Source of the DNA: Clostridia bacterium
GTDB taxonomy: Bacteria > Bacillota > Clostridia > Oscillospirales > CAG-272
Reading direction: 5' to 3'
DNA: 38,721 nucleotides
Assembly: GCA_017451545.1 (NCBI GenBank)
Contig: JAFTOB010000080.1
Coordinates: forward strand, 1-38,721
Shown piece by piece: positions 7,976-16,281 of the stretch. Both the position numbers and the translations under genes were made by a program. The number at the start of each line of letters is the position of its first letter. Position 1 is the stretch's first letter. The notes beneath the pieces were generated by a model. The model was not told the DNA's origin. It saw nothing but the letters and a program-made list of their open reading frames with translations, and searched no databases.

Positions 7976-10114
7976 ATGAATTACTCGTCCATGAATAATC
8001 GCTCTGAAAAAAGCAATAGGGAGGCGTCAAGACTTTTTGCCGCATTGCCCAAGAAATATATAGATCAGATCGTGTCGGGAAAGATAGAGCTTTTGTGCGT
8101 TGATTTCGGCCACGGCGAATCCACCGCCGCCCGAATGAAAATACAAAAGGATATAAACGGAAACAAGACCTACAAGGTCGTCTCCGTTAACACCTCGGAA
8201 AACGAGCCCATGTATAAGCACCCGACGTATATCTATGTCCCCGACGGTGGAAGCTCTGAAAAGGTAACGATAGGAATAACCGCGTTTAACAGGGCTCAAT
8301 CGGGAGTGGCAGGGGATTTTTACTGTGATTTCAAGCGGATGCCAAGTGCCGCGGATAACTACGCAAAGGCAATAAAGGCCAACAGCAGCGAAGGTCGACG
8401 GATGCAGTTCAAGGAGCTTATGAGGGAGTACCTTCAGGCGTATTTCGATCTTATTTCCACCGAGTCGGTGGCAAAGCAGAACGATATGGATCCTAATAAG
8501 CCTGTCATCCTTATGATAGGCCGCCCCGCAGGCTCAAAATGGGAGCTTGAAGAGCAGGAATATAAGGAGATCTTTTCGGGTCTGACCGTATTCGGTAATT
8601 CGCCCCTTGAGACTTTTGTTATATCCGAGTCCTTTGCCGCCCTTGCGCAAAGCGTCAACGATTCGGAAAATATCGATTATACTTTTGAAGATACCATCGT
8701 TTGCATTGATATGGGCTCCAGCACCGCGGATATAACCTGTATGTGCCGCGGCGAGATCGTATACGAATACGGTATAAGTCTCGGAGCTCACATCATAGAA
8801 GAGAATATGCTCAAGTATATAATATCGGAGGCCTCGCGCAAATACGAGGAGACCTATACCGAAAACGATATCGTGGACGGAAGAGCAATGGTTCTCCCAG
8901 AGCTGCGCAAGCATAAGGAGAATTTCTTCGGAGACGCCACAAAGCCGCCCGTAACAAACGCCAGAATGCGTCTTGATCTTGACAACGGCTCGGGCGAGGA
9001 GACGGCAACCGTAAGACTTACCGAAGAGGCAATGAATAAGATCTGCCGTGAAATGCCCATTCGATTCAAGGACAGAAACGCCCCTAACGGCGTCAACGCC
9101 TGCGATTCGTGGTATGACGGATGCCGTGATTTCTTCAAGAAGGCCTGCGCCGATATCTACGGGCTTGTGGACGGCGGTCTGTCTCCCATAAAAAATATAA
9201 TTATTACCGGCGGAGCAAGCCGAATGGGATTCATCAAGGAGCTTGTCGAGGAGATCTTCGGACAATCCTCCGAGATCGGTTGCCATAATCACAGAGACTT
9301 TTCGGTCTACAGCTCCATAGAGCCCAGCTACACGGTCAGCAAGGGACTCACCTGGATCGCATACAACGCCGCCCGCACCGAGCAGATCCTTGCGCGTGTC
9401 AAGGGAAGCCTTAAGGATACCGTTGAGCTCAACAGCTCCGAAAAAATATACGATGATATCGCGGTACCCATGGTGTCCCTCGTTTATAATCAGGTGGACA
9501 GCGAGATACATATGTGGGCCAAGCGAAATAGCAACGAAAGCATAAACGGCTTCCTCGCTTCGAGAGTGGATCCCGCTTGCGCGGACAGGCTGTCGAGCCG
9601 CGAAATGCGTGACTTTATCGGTGAAAAGATAATCGCGTGGTACAGAGAGGGCGGAGTCGACACCGACGAGATAATCAGATCGGTGACAAATCAATTCTCC
9701 AAAATGTTCGGAGTAAAGCTTGATAAGATCGATTTCACCATTCCCGACGATATTATTCAGCGCGCCGCGAGCGAAGCCGCCCAAACACGCATATCCCTGC
9801 AGTCCTCCTCACTTGTCAGAAGCGCGATTTCGGTCTTCTTCCTCCTTGATTGGTGGTACGATCTTGACCGCGTTGACTATCTGCCCGCAAACCGCGAGAC
9901 ATATGCCCGCAGATGGAGCGAAAAGTCCGAGAGCATAAAAATGGATCTGGGAAGAACCATTTCGAGCCATCTGTCCTGCGACGGAAAGGTGAAGGGCTGC
10001 ATCGACAGATACTTCTGCAATGTTATGGAGAAGGCGATCGACGAGAAGATCAACGGAATTTCCATGTACTGCTTCAAGGTGAATAATGGAGCGGGCGGCG
10101 ACGATGATGAATAA
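7976..10114 (+). CDS. Divergent Hsp70/actin-fold ATPase
   Basis: A 712-residue protein with the three nucleotide-binding motifs of the actin/Hsp70 superfamily: phosphate-1 CVDFGHGESTA (Asp43), phosphate-2 CIDMGSSTADIT (Asp245) and the adenosine motif IITGGASRMGF (Gly412-Gly413). The ATPase core covers about residues 35-470. The C-terminal ~240 residues are unlike the DnaK peptide-binding domain: they are helical, Trp- and Arg-rich (AVPM...VSLVYNQVDSEIHMW) and lack an EEVD-type tail. A GGAAG ribosome site precedes the ATG. Family knowledge: such proteins switch conformation with ATP and act as chaperones, filament formers or scaffolds. Inference: with the AAA+ protein it is the ATP-driven core of this block. 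The stop overlaps the next gene. Superfamily assignment is firm; a chaperone rather than filament role is not shown. Confidence 0.88.
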   Translation: MNYSSMNNRSEKSNREASRLFAALPKKYIDQIVSGKIELLCVDFGHGESTAARMKIQKDINGNKTYKVVSVNTSENEPMYKHPTYIYVPDGGSSEKVTIGITAFNRAQSGVAGDFYCDFKRMPSAADNYAKAIKANSSEGRRMQFKELMREYLQAYFDLISTESVAKQNDMDPNKPVILMIGRPAGSKWELEEQEYKEIFSGLTVFGNSPLETFVISESFAALAQSVNDSENIDYTFEDTIVCIDMGSSTADITCMCRGEIVYEYGISLGAHIIEENMLKYIISEASRKYEETYTENDIVDGRAMVLPELRKHKENFFGDATKPPVTNARMRLDLDNGSGEETATVRLTEEAMNKICREMPIRFKDRNAPNGVNACDSWYDGCRDFFKKACADIYGLVDGGLSPIKNIIITGGASRMGFIKELVEEIFGQSSEIGCHNHRDFSVYSSIEPSYTVSKGLTWIAYNAARTEQILARVKGSLKDTVELNSSEKIYDDIAVPMVSLVYNQVDSEIHMWAKRNSNESINGFLASRVDPACADRLSSREMRDFIGEKIIAWYREGGVDTDEIIRSVTNQFSKMFGVKLDKIDFTIPDDIIQRAASEAAQTRISLQSSSLVRSAISVFFLLDWWYDLDRVDYLPANRETYARRWSEKSESIKMDLGRTISSHLSCDGKVKGCIDRYFCNVMEKAIDEKINGISMYCFKVNNGAGGDDDE

Positions 10115-11459
10115 TATGAGATATATAAGTCGTTTTGAGGACGATCCCGAGGCCGAGATACTGCTTTTGAGCGCAGGCCCCGAGATCACACGGATCGCAC
10201 GCTGCGACAAGATACGCCAAAAAGACGTCGTGCCCATGTATTTTGACGGGAACGAAACCGAGATTTCGGTCGCAACGGCGCTGTTTATCCCCAAGGATCA
10301 AGGGCGCATAGGCATCGGAAATTATGCCGTCAGCGCATATGAATCGGGATATGAGGGCGCGCTTTACAGAAATTTTGCCGATGATCTCTCGAAGCTGGGC
10401 AGCCCTGCCGAATACTCGGCCAACGGCGACGCCCCATCGGAAATTACGAACAGAAAGGCGGCAGAGATGTTTTTGGCCGCCGTGATCGGGAGCTTTCGCA
10501 GTCCCGTGCTTGCCAAGGTAAACGGTCTCGACCCTCTGGCAAAATTTGTGGTTTACGTGGAGCTTGGCTACCCGACCGACCCGAATCAGACCGCGCTGAG
10601 CCCCGACGAATTCACTTCGGTCGCCGATGACGGCAAAACCGTAGTTATTACCGCCAATGCTATGGCGAGCGTGCTTCCTCATAAGGAAGAAGTAAAAAGC
10701 ATAGTTAGTGCCCACGGCGGCAAGCTCTACAGATATTTTACCGAAAACGTCAACGTCGAAGCACTGGGCGCGATACCGTCGCCTCGGTTTTTGATAGACG
10801 AATATCTAAAAGCGGTCTGCCTGCGAGAGACGGGCGAAAAGCCGTCGGAGATCCATACTCCCGAGCTCTGCGATCCTCTCGGAGCCGTGTATACCGCATT
10901 TGACGGCTTCGCTTCGGACGAGCAGATCAAGAGGGTGAAGCTCATACTTCGCCTCGGGGATGATGACGAGGTACGTATAAGCCTCCGCGCGGGAGATGAA
11001 AAATTTTTTCTTTATGAAATGCCCGTGAACTTTGAGGGAGAGAGCTACGTCGGCGCTTGCGCAGCCGTGACCTCGGCATTAAAGGTGTTAGAGAGCTCAA
11101 AAACGGAAGAAGAGGTGTTGGCTCTGGACGACTTTTACGTACAGATCCTCGGCTGCTGTGATTCCGAAGCAATACGCGAGGGAAGGACACTCGTACAGAT
11201 AAACCGAGTTCGTTCCTCGAAAATGTTCGAAAAATATTACTTCGGGCTCAAGGCCGAGCGCAGAATGAGAAAAAATAAAGCCTGTCCCGTGTGTCAAGGA
11301 ACGACCGTCGAGGGAGCCGTGTTTTGTCACCATTGCGGCCATCGCTTATTGCCCGAGGTGAAATTCTGTATGAAATGCGGTCGGGGCTTCACTCATAACG
11401 AAGGCTTCTGTGTACAGTGCGGCGAACCTAAATGGGACGGCGTTATTGAGAAAAAATGA
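10104..11459 (+). CDS. Unknown protein with two C-terminal zinc ribbons
   Basis: About 451 residues from ATG 10104. An ATG at 10086 is also in frame, but GGAG at 10088-10091 fits the 10104/10107 ATG pair better. Either way it overlaps the end of the Hsp70-like gene, implying coupling. The first ~390 residues are unrecognised, with alternating beta and helical stretches. The C-terminus carries paired cysteine knuckles: CPVC...CHHC, then CMKC...CVQC, forming two four-cysteine zinc ribbons. No membrane segment is present. Zinc ribbons of this type usually mediate protein or nucleic-acid binding. The next gene begins with the same kind of ribbon pair, hinting that the two work on a common partner (inference). 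No catalytic motif is visible. Confidence 0.78.
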   Translation: MMNNMRYISRFEDDPEAEILLLSAGPEITRIARCDKIRQKDVVPMYFDGNETEISVATALFIPKDQGRIGIGNYAVSAYESGYEGALYRNFADDLSKLGSPAEYSANGDAPSEITNRKAAEMFLAAVIGSFRSPVLAKVNGLDPLAKFVVYVELGYPTDPNQTALSPDEFTSVADDGKTVVITANAMASVLPHKEEVKSIVSAHGGKLYRYFTENVNVEALGAIPSPRFLIDEYLKAVCLRETGEKPSEIHTPELCDPLGAVYTAFDGFASDEQIKRVKLILRLGDDDEVRISLRAGDEKFFLYEMPVNFEGESYVGACAAVTSALKVLESSKTEEEVLALDDFYVQILGCCDSEAIREGRTLVQINRVRSSKMFEKYYFGLKAERRMRKNKACPVCQGTTVEGAVFCHHCGHRLLPEVKFCMKCGRGFTHNEGFCVQCGEPKWDGVIEKK

Positions 11460-11472
11460 TAAAAGGGCAGAT

Positions 11473-11516
11473 GTCATACGCGGATATGACGGCACCGGAA
11501 AAAATTGTGTTATAAT
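11473..11516 (+). promoter_or_regulatory. Promoter with 18-bp palindromic operator (copy 3)
   Basis: The palindrome GTCATACgcggATATGAC (11473-11490) is followed after 20 bases by an extended -10, TGtTATAAT (hexamer 11511-11516). Predicted +1 is near 11523, putting the palindrome centre at about -41.5. Same layout as the copies at 1572 and 2817. Confidence 0.75.
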
Positions 11517-11576
11517 ATACCCGTAATACAGAGGAAAACGTATTAACACATATAAACGATAAAGGAGATTTTCAAA

Positions 11577-12239
11577 ATGACTTGCAGACATTGCAACCGA
11601 GAAATACCCGATAACGCAGCCTTCTGTCCGTATTGCGGGCAACCGGTGACTCCTCCGGAGGTGTTCTGCACCGGGTGCGGGGAAAAGCTCAAGGAAGGAT
11701 TTATGTTCTGTCCTATTTGCGGAACTCCCGTAAAGGGGGCAAGACCCACGCCCCGACCCGATCCGAATTCGGGTCACACCCCGAATCAGAATCAGAGTTA
11801 TACTCCTAATCAAAACCAAGATTATTCAGGCAACCGAAATCAAGAATATACGCCGCCCCGCAACGATGATACGAAGCAAGGCACAAGCTCTCAGAATTCA
11901 GGCGCGAATACTTACGGGGCATGGGATACCAAGACCGTCACGGTAAACTACCGTACGGGCAAGGGAAACACCGCTTTCAGCCAAAGCGCGGGATCATTGA
12001 CGGTGAGCAGGGACAAGGTGTCGTTTTCGTCGATGATGGGAAGCAAGCATAATCATTCATATCCGATCTCGGATATCGTAAGCACCGTGTTTGCAATGAC
12101 CAGACTCGGTCTTGCCCCCGAGCCCGGATACACAGTGACCCTCAGGGACGGCAGAACGTTTACTTATATATACTCTCCTTTTATTAAAGGAAAGCTGAGA
12201 GAAGCGGACTCTATGATCCAATCGCTCATAAGAAGATAA
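11577..12239 (+). CDS. Double zinc-ribbon protein with putative PH-like domain
   Basis: A 220-residue protein. The N-terminus has two zinc ribbons (CRHC...CPYC at residues ~3-22 and CTGC...CPIC at ~31-49), the double-zinc-ribbon pattern common in Firmicutes. Next comes a low-complexity linker of Asn/Gln/Pro repeats (TPNQNQ-type units, residues ~60-105). The C-terminal ~100 residues are beta-rich and end in a helix (GSLTVSRDKVSFSS; GYTVTLRDGRTFTYIY), consistent with a PH-like fold; that call is inference. AAGGAG lies 8 bases before the ATG. It has its own palindrome promoter and is followed by a strong terminator, so it is the last gene of the block and can be expressed alone. A lipid- or protein-binding adaptor role is plausible. 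Confidence 0.8.
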   Translation: MTCRHCNREIPDNAAFCPYCGQPVTPPEVFCTGCGEKLKEGFMFCPICGTPVKGARPTPRPDPNSGHTPNQNQSYTPNQNQDYSGNRNQEYTPPRNDDTKQGTSSQNSGANTYGAWDTKTVTVNYRTGKGNTAFSQSAGSLTVSRDKVSFSSMMGSKHNHSYPISDIVSTVFAMTRLGLAPEPGYTVTLRDGRTFTYIYSPFIKGKLREADSMIQSLIRR

Positions 12240-12243
12240 CAAA

Positions 12244-12276
12244 AACCGAGGAGCACAGTGTGCTCCTCGGTTTTTT
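12244..12276 (+). terminator. Intrinsic terminator ending the Hsp70/AAA+ block
   Basis: Perfect 11-bp arms CCGAGGAGCAC (12246-12256) and GTGCTCCTCGG (12260-12270) with a three-base loop, followed by six T. It begins right after the stop codon at 12239. Confidence 0.95.
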
Positions 12277-12287
12277 GTATGCTTGCA

Positions 12288-12316
12288 TTGACAAAAGTCT
12301 TAAAATAGGATATAAT
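12288..12316 (+). promoter_or_regulatory. Sigma-A promoter
   Basis: TTGACA (12288-12293), 17-base spacer, TATAAT (12311-12316). It drives the oxidoreductase gene starting at 12349. Confidence 0.9.
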
Positions 12317-12348
12317 ATACCCAACGACCTGAACCTTTGGAGGTACAA

Positions 12349-13446
12349 ATGAAAATAGGACTTATCGGCTTTGGCTTTATGGGAAAGACCCACGCGTGGT
12401 GCGTGGACAATCTTAAATATTTTTATAGGGATCTGCCCTTTGAGGCCGAGATCGTTGCCGTCTGCGCAAGCAGACCCGAGACGACGGCCGCGGCGGCTGA
12501 ATTTCTCGGCGTGCGCGGTGCGACCGAGGACGAGATCATAAACGATCCCGACATCGACGTCATCGACATTTGCACGCCTAATATATACCACTACGAGACT
12601 CTGAAAAAGGCCATCGCCGCAGGCAAGCATATCTATTGCGAAAAGCCCCTTTGCGTCACGGCCGAGCAGGCTGACGAGATCGCGCACCTTGCAAAAGAGA
12701 AGGGAATCACGGCGCAGATCGTCTTCAATAACCGCTTCCTTCCCGCTGTTATGCGCGCAAAGCAGCTTATCGAGGAGGGCAGACTTGGCCGAATCCTCAG
12801 CTTCCGCTGTGAGTATCTCCACGCAAGTGCCACCGATCCCGACAAAAAGGCGGGTTGGAAGCAGAACCGCGATATTTGCGGTGCGGGAACGCTCTTTGAC
12901 CTCGGCTCTCACGCCGTGGATATGATCTATAATCTTTGCGGCGAGATCGTTTCTGTGAAGGCCAGCTCCCAGATCGCCTATCCCGAGCGCCTCGGAATGA
13001 ACGGCGAGGTCTGGCAGACCAATGCCGACGAGGCCTTTTATATGATCGCCAAGACCGCAGGCGGCGCCGTCGGCACTATCGAGGTCAGCAAGCTGACTAT
13101 CGGTGCCAACGACGAGCTGAATTTCGCGATCTACGGCGAAAAGGGAGCTCTCAAGTTCAATATGATGGATCTGAATTGGCTCTATTTCTATGACGGCACT
13201 GCTCCTGCGGGCAGTCTCGGCGGCGAGCGCGGCTTCACGCGCATCGAGTGTGTCGGCCGTTACGATGCCCCCGGCGGCATTTTCCCCTCGTTCAAAGCAC
13301 CGATTGGCTGGCTGCGCGGACATCTGCACAGTATGTACGAATTTCTCTCGGCGGTCAATAGTGGCGTACCCACCTGCCCGAGCTTCGACGATGCGGCGGC
13401 GGTTCAGCGCGTGCTTACAATGGCACTTGAAGATGATAAAAACTGA
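12349..13446 (+). CDS. Gfo/Idh/MocA family oxidoreductase
   Basis: A 365-residue NAD(P)-dependent sugar/cyclitol dehydrogenase-type enzyme. The Rossmann glycine motif is GFGFMG (residues 7-12), the conserved lysine lies in EKPL (Lys99), and the catalytic pair is in DLGSHAVD (Asp184, His188). Start ATG 12349 follows TTTGGAGG; an upstream TTG in the same frame lies inside that ribosome site and is not used. The length is normal for the family. It has its own sigma-A promoter and shares a bidirectional terminator with the convergent nagA gene. The substrate cannot be told from sequence. The nearby nagA, nagB and two more family members suggest oxidation of a sugar or amino-sugar derivative in the cytoplasm. 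Confidence 0.93.
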   Translation: MKIGLIGFGFMGKTHAWCVDNLKYFYRDLPFEAEIVAVCASRPETTAAAAEFLGVRGATEDEIINDPDIDVIDICTPNIYHYETLKKAIAAGKHIYCEKPLCVTAEQADEIAHLAKEKGITAQIVFNNRFLPAVMRAKQLIEEGRLGRILSFRCEYLHASATDPDKKAGWKQNRDICGAGTLFDLGSHAVDMIYNLCGEIVSVKASSQIAYPERLGMNGEVWQTNADEAFYMIAKTAGGAVGTIEVSKLTIGANDELNFAIYGEKGALKFNMMDLNWLYFYDGTAPAGSLGGERGFTRIECVGRYDAPGGIFPSFKAPIGWLRGHLHSMYEFLSAVNSGVPTCPSFDDAAAVQRVLTMALEDDKN

Positions 13447-13447
13447 A

Positions 13448-13483
13448 AATAATGGTCGGTTCTGCGAACCGACCATTATTTTT
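13448..13483. terminator. Bidirectional terminator between convergent genes
   Basis: Perfect 14-bp arms AATAATGGTCGGTT (13448-13461) and AACCGACCATTATT (13467-13480), loop CTGCG, with T-runs on both strands. It serves the + oxidoreductase and the - nagA operon; the nagA stop codon lies at its edge. Confidence 0.9.
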
Positions 13484-14627
13484 ATACTATTTTGTTTCCT
13501 TTTGCAAAAACCGCGGTGAGATTAATGTCTTCGTCAAAGGCAACGATATCGGCGTCAAAGCCGCCGCAAAGCTGACCCTTGTCGGTCAGTCCCATGATTT
13601 CGGCAGGTGTCGCGGTCATCATACGCACCGCTTCGCAGATCGGAATGCCCGCTTCCTTCGTAGCCACGCGGAGCAAACGGTCTGCGGTGGCGATACTGCC
13701 CGCAAATGCGCTTCTGTCCATCAGCTTGCAGACTCCGTCCTCGATAATATATTCGGTGTTCTGCATAAAGCCGTGGGTGGCATCGGTGCCCGCCAGCGAA
13801 AGGCTGTCGGTGATGAGGGCAATTCGGTCGGCACCCTTTGATTTGTAAACGAGCTTTATGAGCTCGGGTGGCAGATGCTTTCCGTCGCAGATGATCTCCA
13901 CGTACATACCGTCCAGCAGATAAGCCGTTTCGATAACGCCGAGGCGGCGGAATCCGTGGTCACGGGTGATCGTGGACGTGCAGGAGTAAAGGTGGGTGAC
14001 AAGCCTGCAGCCGTTCTCAAATGCCCGAAGCATATCGTCGTATATGGCGTCGGTGTGACCCGCAGAGGCAACGATGCCGTGCTCCTTCAGAGCCTTCGCG
14101 AATTTTTCGCCCGCATCGTTTTCGGGGGCGTAGCTCCAACGGGCAATAGAGGATGCATTCTGCTCAATGTATGGCAGATAGTCCATTTCCATAGGCTCGG
14201 TTATGTGCGCGGGGCATTGGGCGCCCGCCTGCTTTTTTGAAAGGTAGGGACCCTCCATATGCGCGCCGAGGATGGTTCCGCGAAGTCGGGGATCGCTCAT
14301 TGCCTTACCGATACGCTGACCCGCGCCTGCCATAAACTCAAAGGAATCGGCGGAAACGGTAGGACAGATGGACGTCGTACCGTGCGCGAGGTGGAACTCG
14401 CAGGCCGCGATTATCTCGTCAACGCTACCCTCGAAGCGGTATCCGCCGCCACCGTGGGCGTGGATGTCGATAAATCCCGCACTGACGTAAAGTCCCGTCA
14501 TATCGTATTCCTCGGCCACGGGAAGCTCGCGGTCTGTGACCTCGACGATCTTTCCGCCTTCAAAATAGACGTATCCGTCGAAAATGCGGTCGGTGAGGAT
14601 TATTTTATCTGATTTTATTCTCTTCAT
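13482..14627 (-). CDS. nagA: N-acetylglucosamine-6-phosphate deacetylase
   Basis: A 381-residue amidohydrolase. It removes acetate from N-acetylglucosamine-6-phosphate in the cytoplasm to give glucosamine-6-phosphate, the substrate of the enzyme encoded just upstream. Visible residues: HAH (His56, His58), the metal-ligand motif MEGPYLS with Glu125, His191 (SAGHTDA), His212 (THLYS), His251, and the catalytic Asp274 in LITDSLSLAG. All key positions of the family are present and the length is typical. The stop of nagB lies 6 bases upstream, so this is the last gene of a four-gene operon reading leftward. It ends in the shared bidirectional terminator. Confidence 0.95.
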   Translation of the reverse strand: MKRIKSDKIILTDRIFDGYVYFEGGKIVEVTDRELPVAEEYDMTGLYVSAGFIDIHAHGGGGYRFEGSVDEIIAACEFHLAHGTTSICPTVSADSFEFMAGAGQRIGKAMSDPRLRGTILGAHMEGPYLSKKQAGAQCPAHITEPMEMDYLPYIEQNASSIARWSYAPENDAGEKFAKALKEHGIVASAGHTDAIYDDMLRAFENGCRLVTHLYSCTSTITRDHGFRRLGVIETAYLLDGMYVEIICDGKHLPPELIKLVYKSKGADRIALITDSLSLAGTDATHGFMQNTEYIIEDGVCKLMDRSAFAGSIATADRLLRVATKEAGIPICEAVRMMTATPAEIMGLTDKGQLCGGFDADIVAFDEDINLTAVFAKGNKIV

Positions 14628-14633
14628 AGCCGA

Positions 14634-15392
14634 TCAAAGCAGAGCACTGCTGTCGCCGTCAAGATAAAGCACGGCACTGCCGTGACGGCGCAGTACGGTT
14701 GCGGGGCATTTTTCGCAGATCTCGTCGTTCAGCGTTGCGCGGACGGCGTTGGCCTTGGTCTTGGCGGGAACGATGCAGAAAAGGTGGTCGCCCGCGAAAA
14801 GAGTGGGAACGGTCAGCGTAATGGCGGTCTTAGGCACGTCCTCGAGCTTTGCAAAGCAGCCGTCGTTGACCTGCTGATTGCGGCAGATCTCGTCAAGCTC
14901 CACGGGCTTGACAGCGCGTGCGTCGCAGAAATCGGCAACGGGAGGATCGTTGAAGGCAATGTGTCCGTTCTCTCCGATTCCCATAACCACGATGTCGGTG
15001 GGATTCTCGGCCAGAAGAGCCGCATAGCGGTCGCACTCGGCCTCGGCATCAGCGGCGGTGATGTCGATGTAGGAAACGCTTCTGAAATCGGCAAGACCGA
15101 AGATATGCTCCTTCAAAAAGTTGCCAAATCCTTGGGGCGCATCGGCGGCAAGTCCGATGTACTCGTCCATATGGAAGGCGTTAACGCGATTCCAGGGGAT
15201 CTCCTTGTCGGTGGCGAGGGCAAAGAGCACCTCGTTCTGAGAGGGCGCGGCGGCGAAGATCATATTGATGGTCTCCTTCTTCTCCAGAAGAGAAAGGATG
15301 CAGGCCTTGATATCTGCGGCGGCCGCCTTACCCATTTCGTCCCTCGTTTCGTAAATATTGACGTTCAAAAGGTCTTTTTTAAAGGTTTTCAT
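14634..15392 (-). CDS. nagB: Glucosamine-6-phosphate deaminase
   Basis: A 252-residue isomerase/deaminase turning glucosamine-6-phosphate into fructose-6-phosphate and ammonia. Motifs: FHMDEYIGL (Asp76, general base position) and GIGENGHIAFNDP (His144). Compared with E. coli NagB (GVGNDGHIAFNEP), the residues equivalent to Asp141 and Glu148 are Asn142 and Asp149, so it belongs to a more distant NagB-like subgroup; close relatives act on the same or a similar amino-sugar phosphate. Position directly before nagA (6-base gap) supports the role. It follows a Gfo/Idh/MocA gene by 11 bases. The catalytic call is strong by context and fold; exact substrate is slightly less sure. Confidence 0.9.
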   Translation of the reverse strand: MKTFKKDLLNVNIYETRDEMGKAAAADIKACILSLLEKKETINMIFAAAPSQNEVLFALATDKEIPWNRVNAFHMDEYIGLAADAPQGFGNFLKEHIFGLADFRSVSYIDITAADAEAECDRYAALLAENPTDIVVMGIGENGHIAFNDPPVADFCDARAVKPVELDEICRNQQVNDGCFAKLEDVPKTAITLTVPTLFAGDHLFCIVPAKTKANAVRATLNDEICEKCPATVLRRHGSAVLYLDGDSSALL

Positions 15393-15403
15393 TTTAATTC
15401 TCC

Positions 15404-16273
15404 TTAAAGCTCGATTTTTCGTATGATTTCTTCACGTCCGCTTTCAAGCGAGCGTTCGATCGCGTTCATGATGAACACAGGAGAGATGAACTCATCGTAT
15501 TTCACCGTCTGTTCACCGCCCGAGAGGATGGAGTAAAACTCCTTGAATTCCTCGTAGAACCAATCGCCCGTGGTGGGGATCATGAAGCTCTTGGCTTCGG
15601 ATTCCGCCATACGGGAGGCGTAGTAAAAATAGTTTTTGTCGCAGAAAAGTCCAACGCAGTCATAGCTTTCATAGTGAAAGAGAACGTGGAGCTGCTTTCC
15701 GTTCTGCTTGGCGGTCACCGAGATCGGGAAACGACCGAAGATCTCGCAGACCATCTCAACGAGATGCTGTGCATAGAAGTAGAAGCCGCCGTAGGCGTTC
15801 TCGCTCTGGTATGGCGCGCGGACGTAACCGCCGAGCGTAGCACCGCCGACCCCGTTTTCGGCGTCGTGGCGAAGCTCACGCACGTACACGTCCTGCTTCA
15901 GCGACGAGCCGCCCGAAATGCGGATATTTCTTTCCATAAGCCTTCTCATAAACTCGACCGCCTCGTCCTCATTCACCGTAATAGGCTTGTCGATAAACAT
16001 AGGGATCCCGCTGTCTATGTAGGGCTTTGCGTATTTGTAGTGGTTGTCTCCGTGGCGTGCGGTTATGATCAGACCGTCGAGCTGACCTACGGCATCGGAA
16101 TAATTCTCCATCACGGGAACGCCGAACCTTGCGTTCAGCTTTTCGGCGGCCTCGCGGCTGTCGCTGTACACGCCCACCACCTCAACGTCGGAGAATTCGG
16201 GCCTTTCTTTTATAAATTTCAAAAACTCATTGGCGTGTGAATTTTCACAGCCGAGTATCGCGATCTTTTTCAT
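15404..16273 (-). CDS. Short Gfo/Idh/MocA family oxidoreductase
   Basis: A 289-residue member of the Gfo/Idh/MocA family, shorter than the usual 330-380. The dinucleotide loop is unusual (ILGCENSHANEF instead of GxGxxG), while the conserved lysine is kept in IDKPITV (Lys96). The C-terminal half carries the expected beta-sheet domain region (YGGFYFYAQHLVEM, with the His near the substrate site). Function: probably NAD(P)-dependent redox of a sugar or a related group-transfer step. The atypical loop leaves open a changed cofactor mode. It is the second gene of the leftward operon: 8 bases after the first oxidoreductase and 11 before nagB. Confidence 0.85.
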   Translation of the reverse strand: MKKIAILGCENSHANEFLKFIKERPEFSDVEVVGVYSDSREAAEKLNARFGVPVMENYSDAVGQLDGLIITARHGDNHYKYAKPYIDSGIPMFIDKPITVNEDEAVEFMRRLMERNIRISGGSSLKQDVYVRELRHDAENGVGGATLGGYVRAPYQSENAYGGFYFYAQHLVEMVCEIFGRFPISVTAKQNGKQLHVLFHYESYDCVGLFCDKNYFYYASRMAESEAKSFMIPTTGDWFYEEFKEFYSILSGGEQTVKYDEFISPVFIMNAIERSLESGREEIIRKIEL

Positions 16274-16281
16274 ATTGCACC

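Noticed and set aside
13452..15407. Long + strand frames opposite nagA and nagB
   Set aside because: Shadows of the real minus-strand genes, which carry all catalytic motifs.
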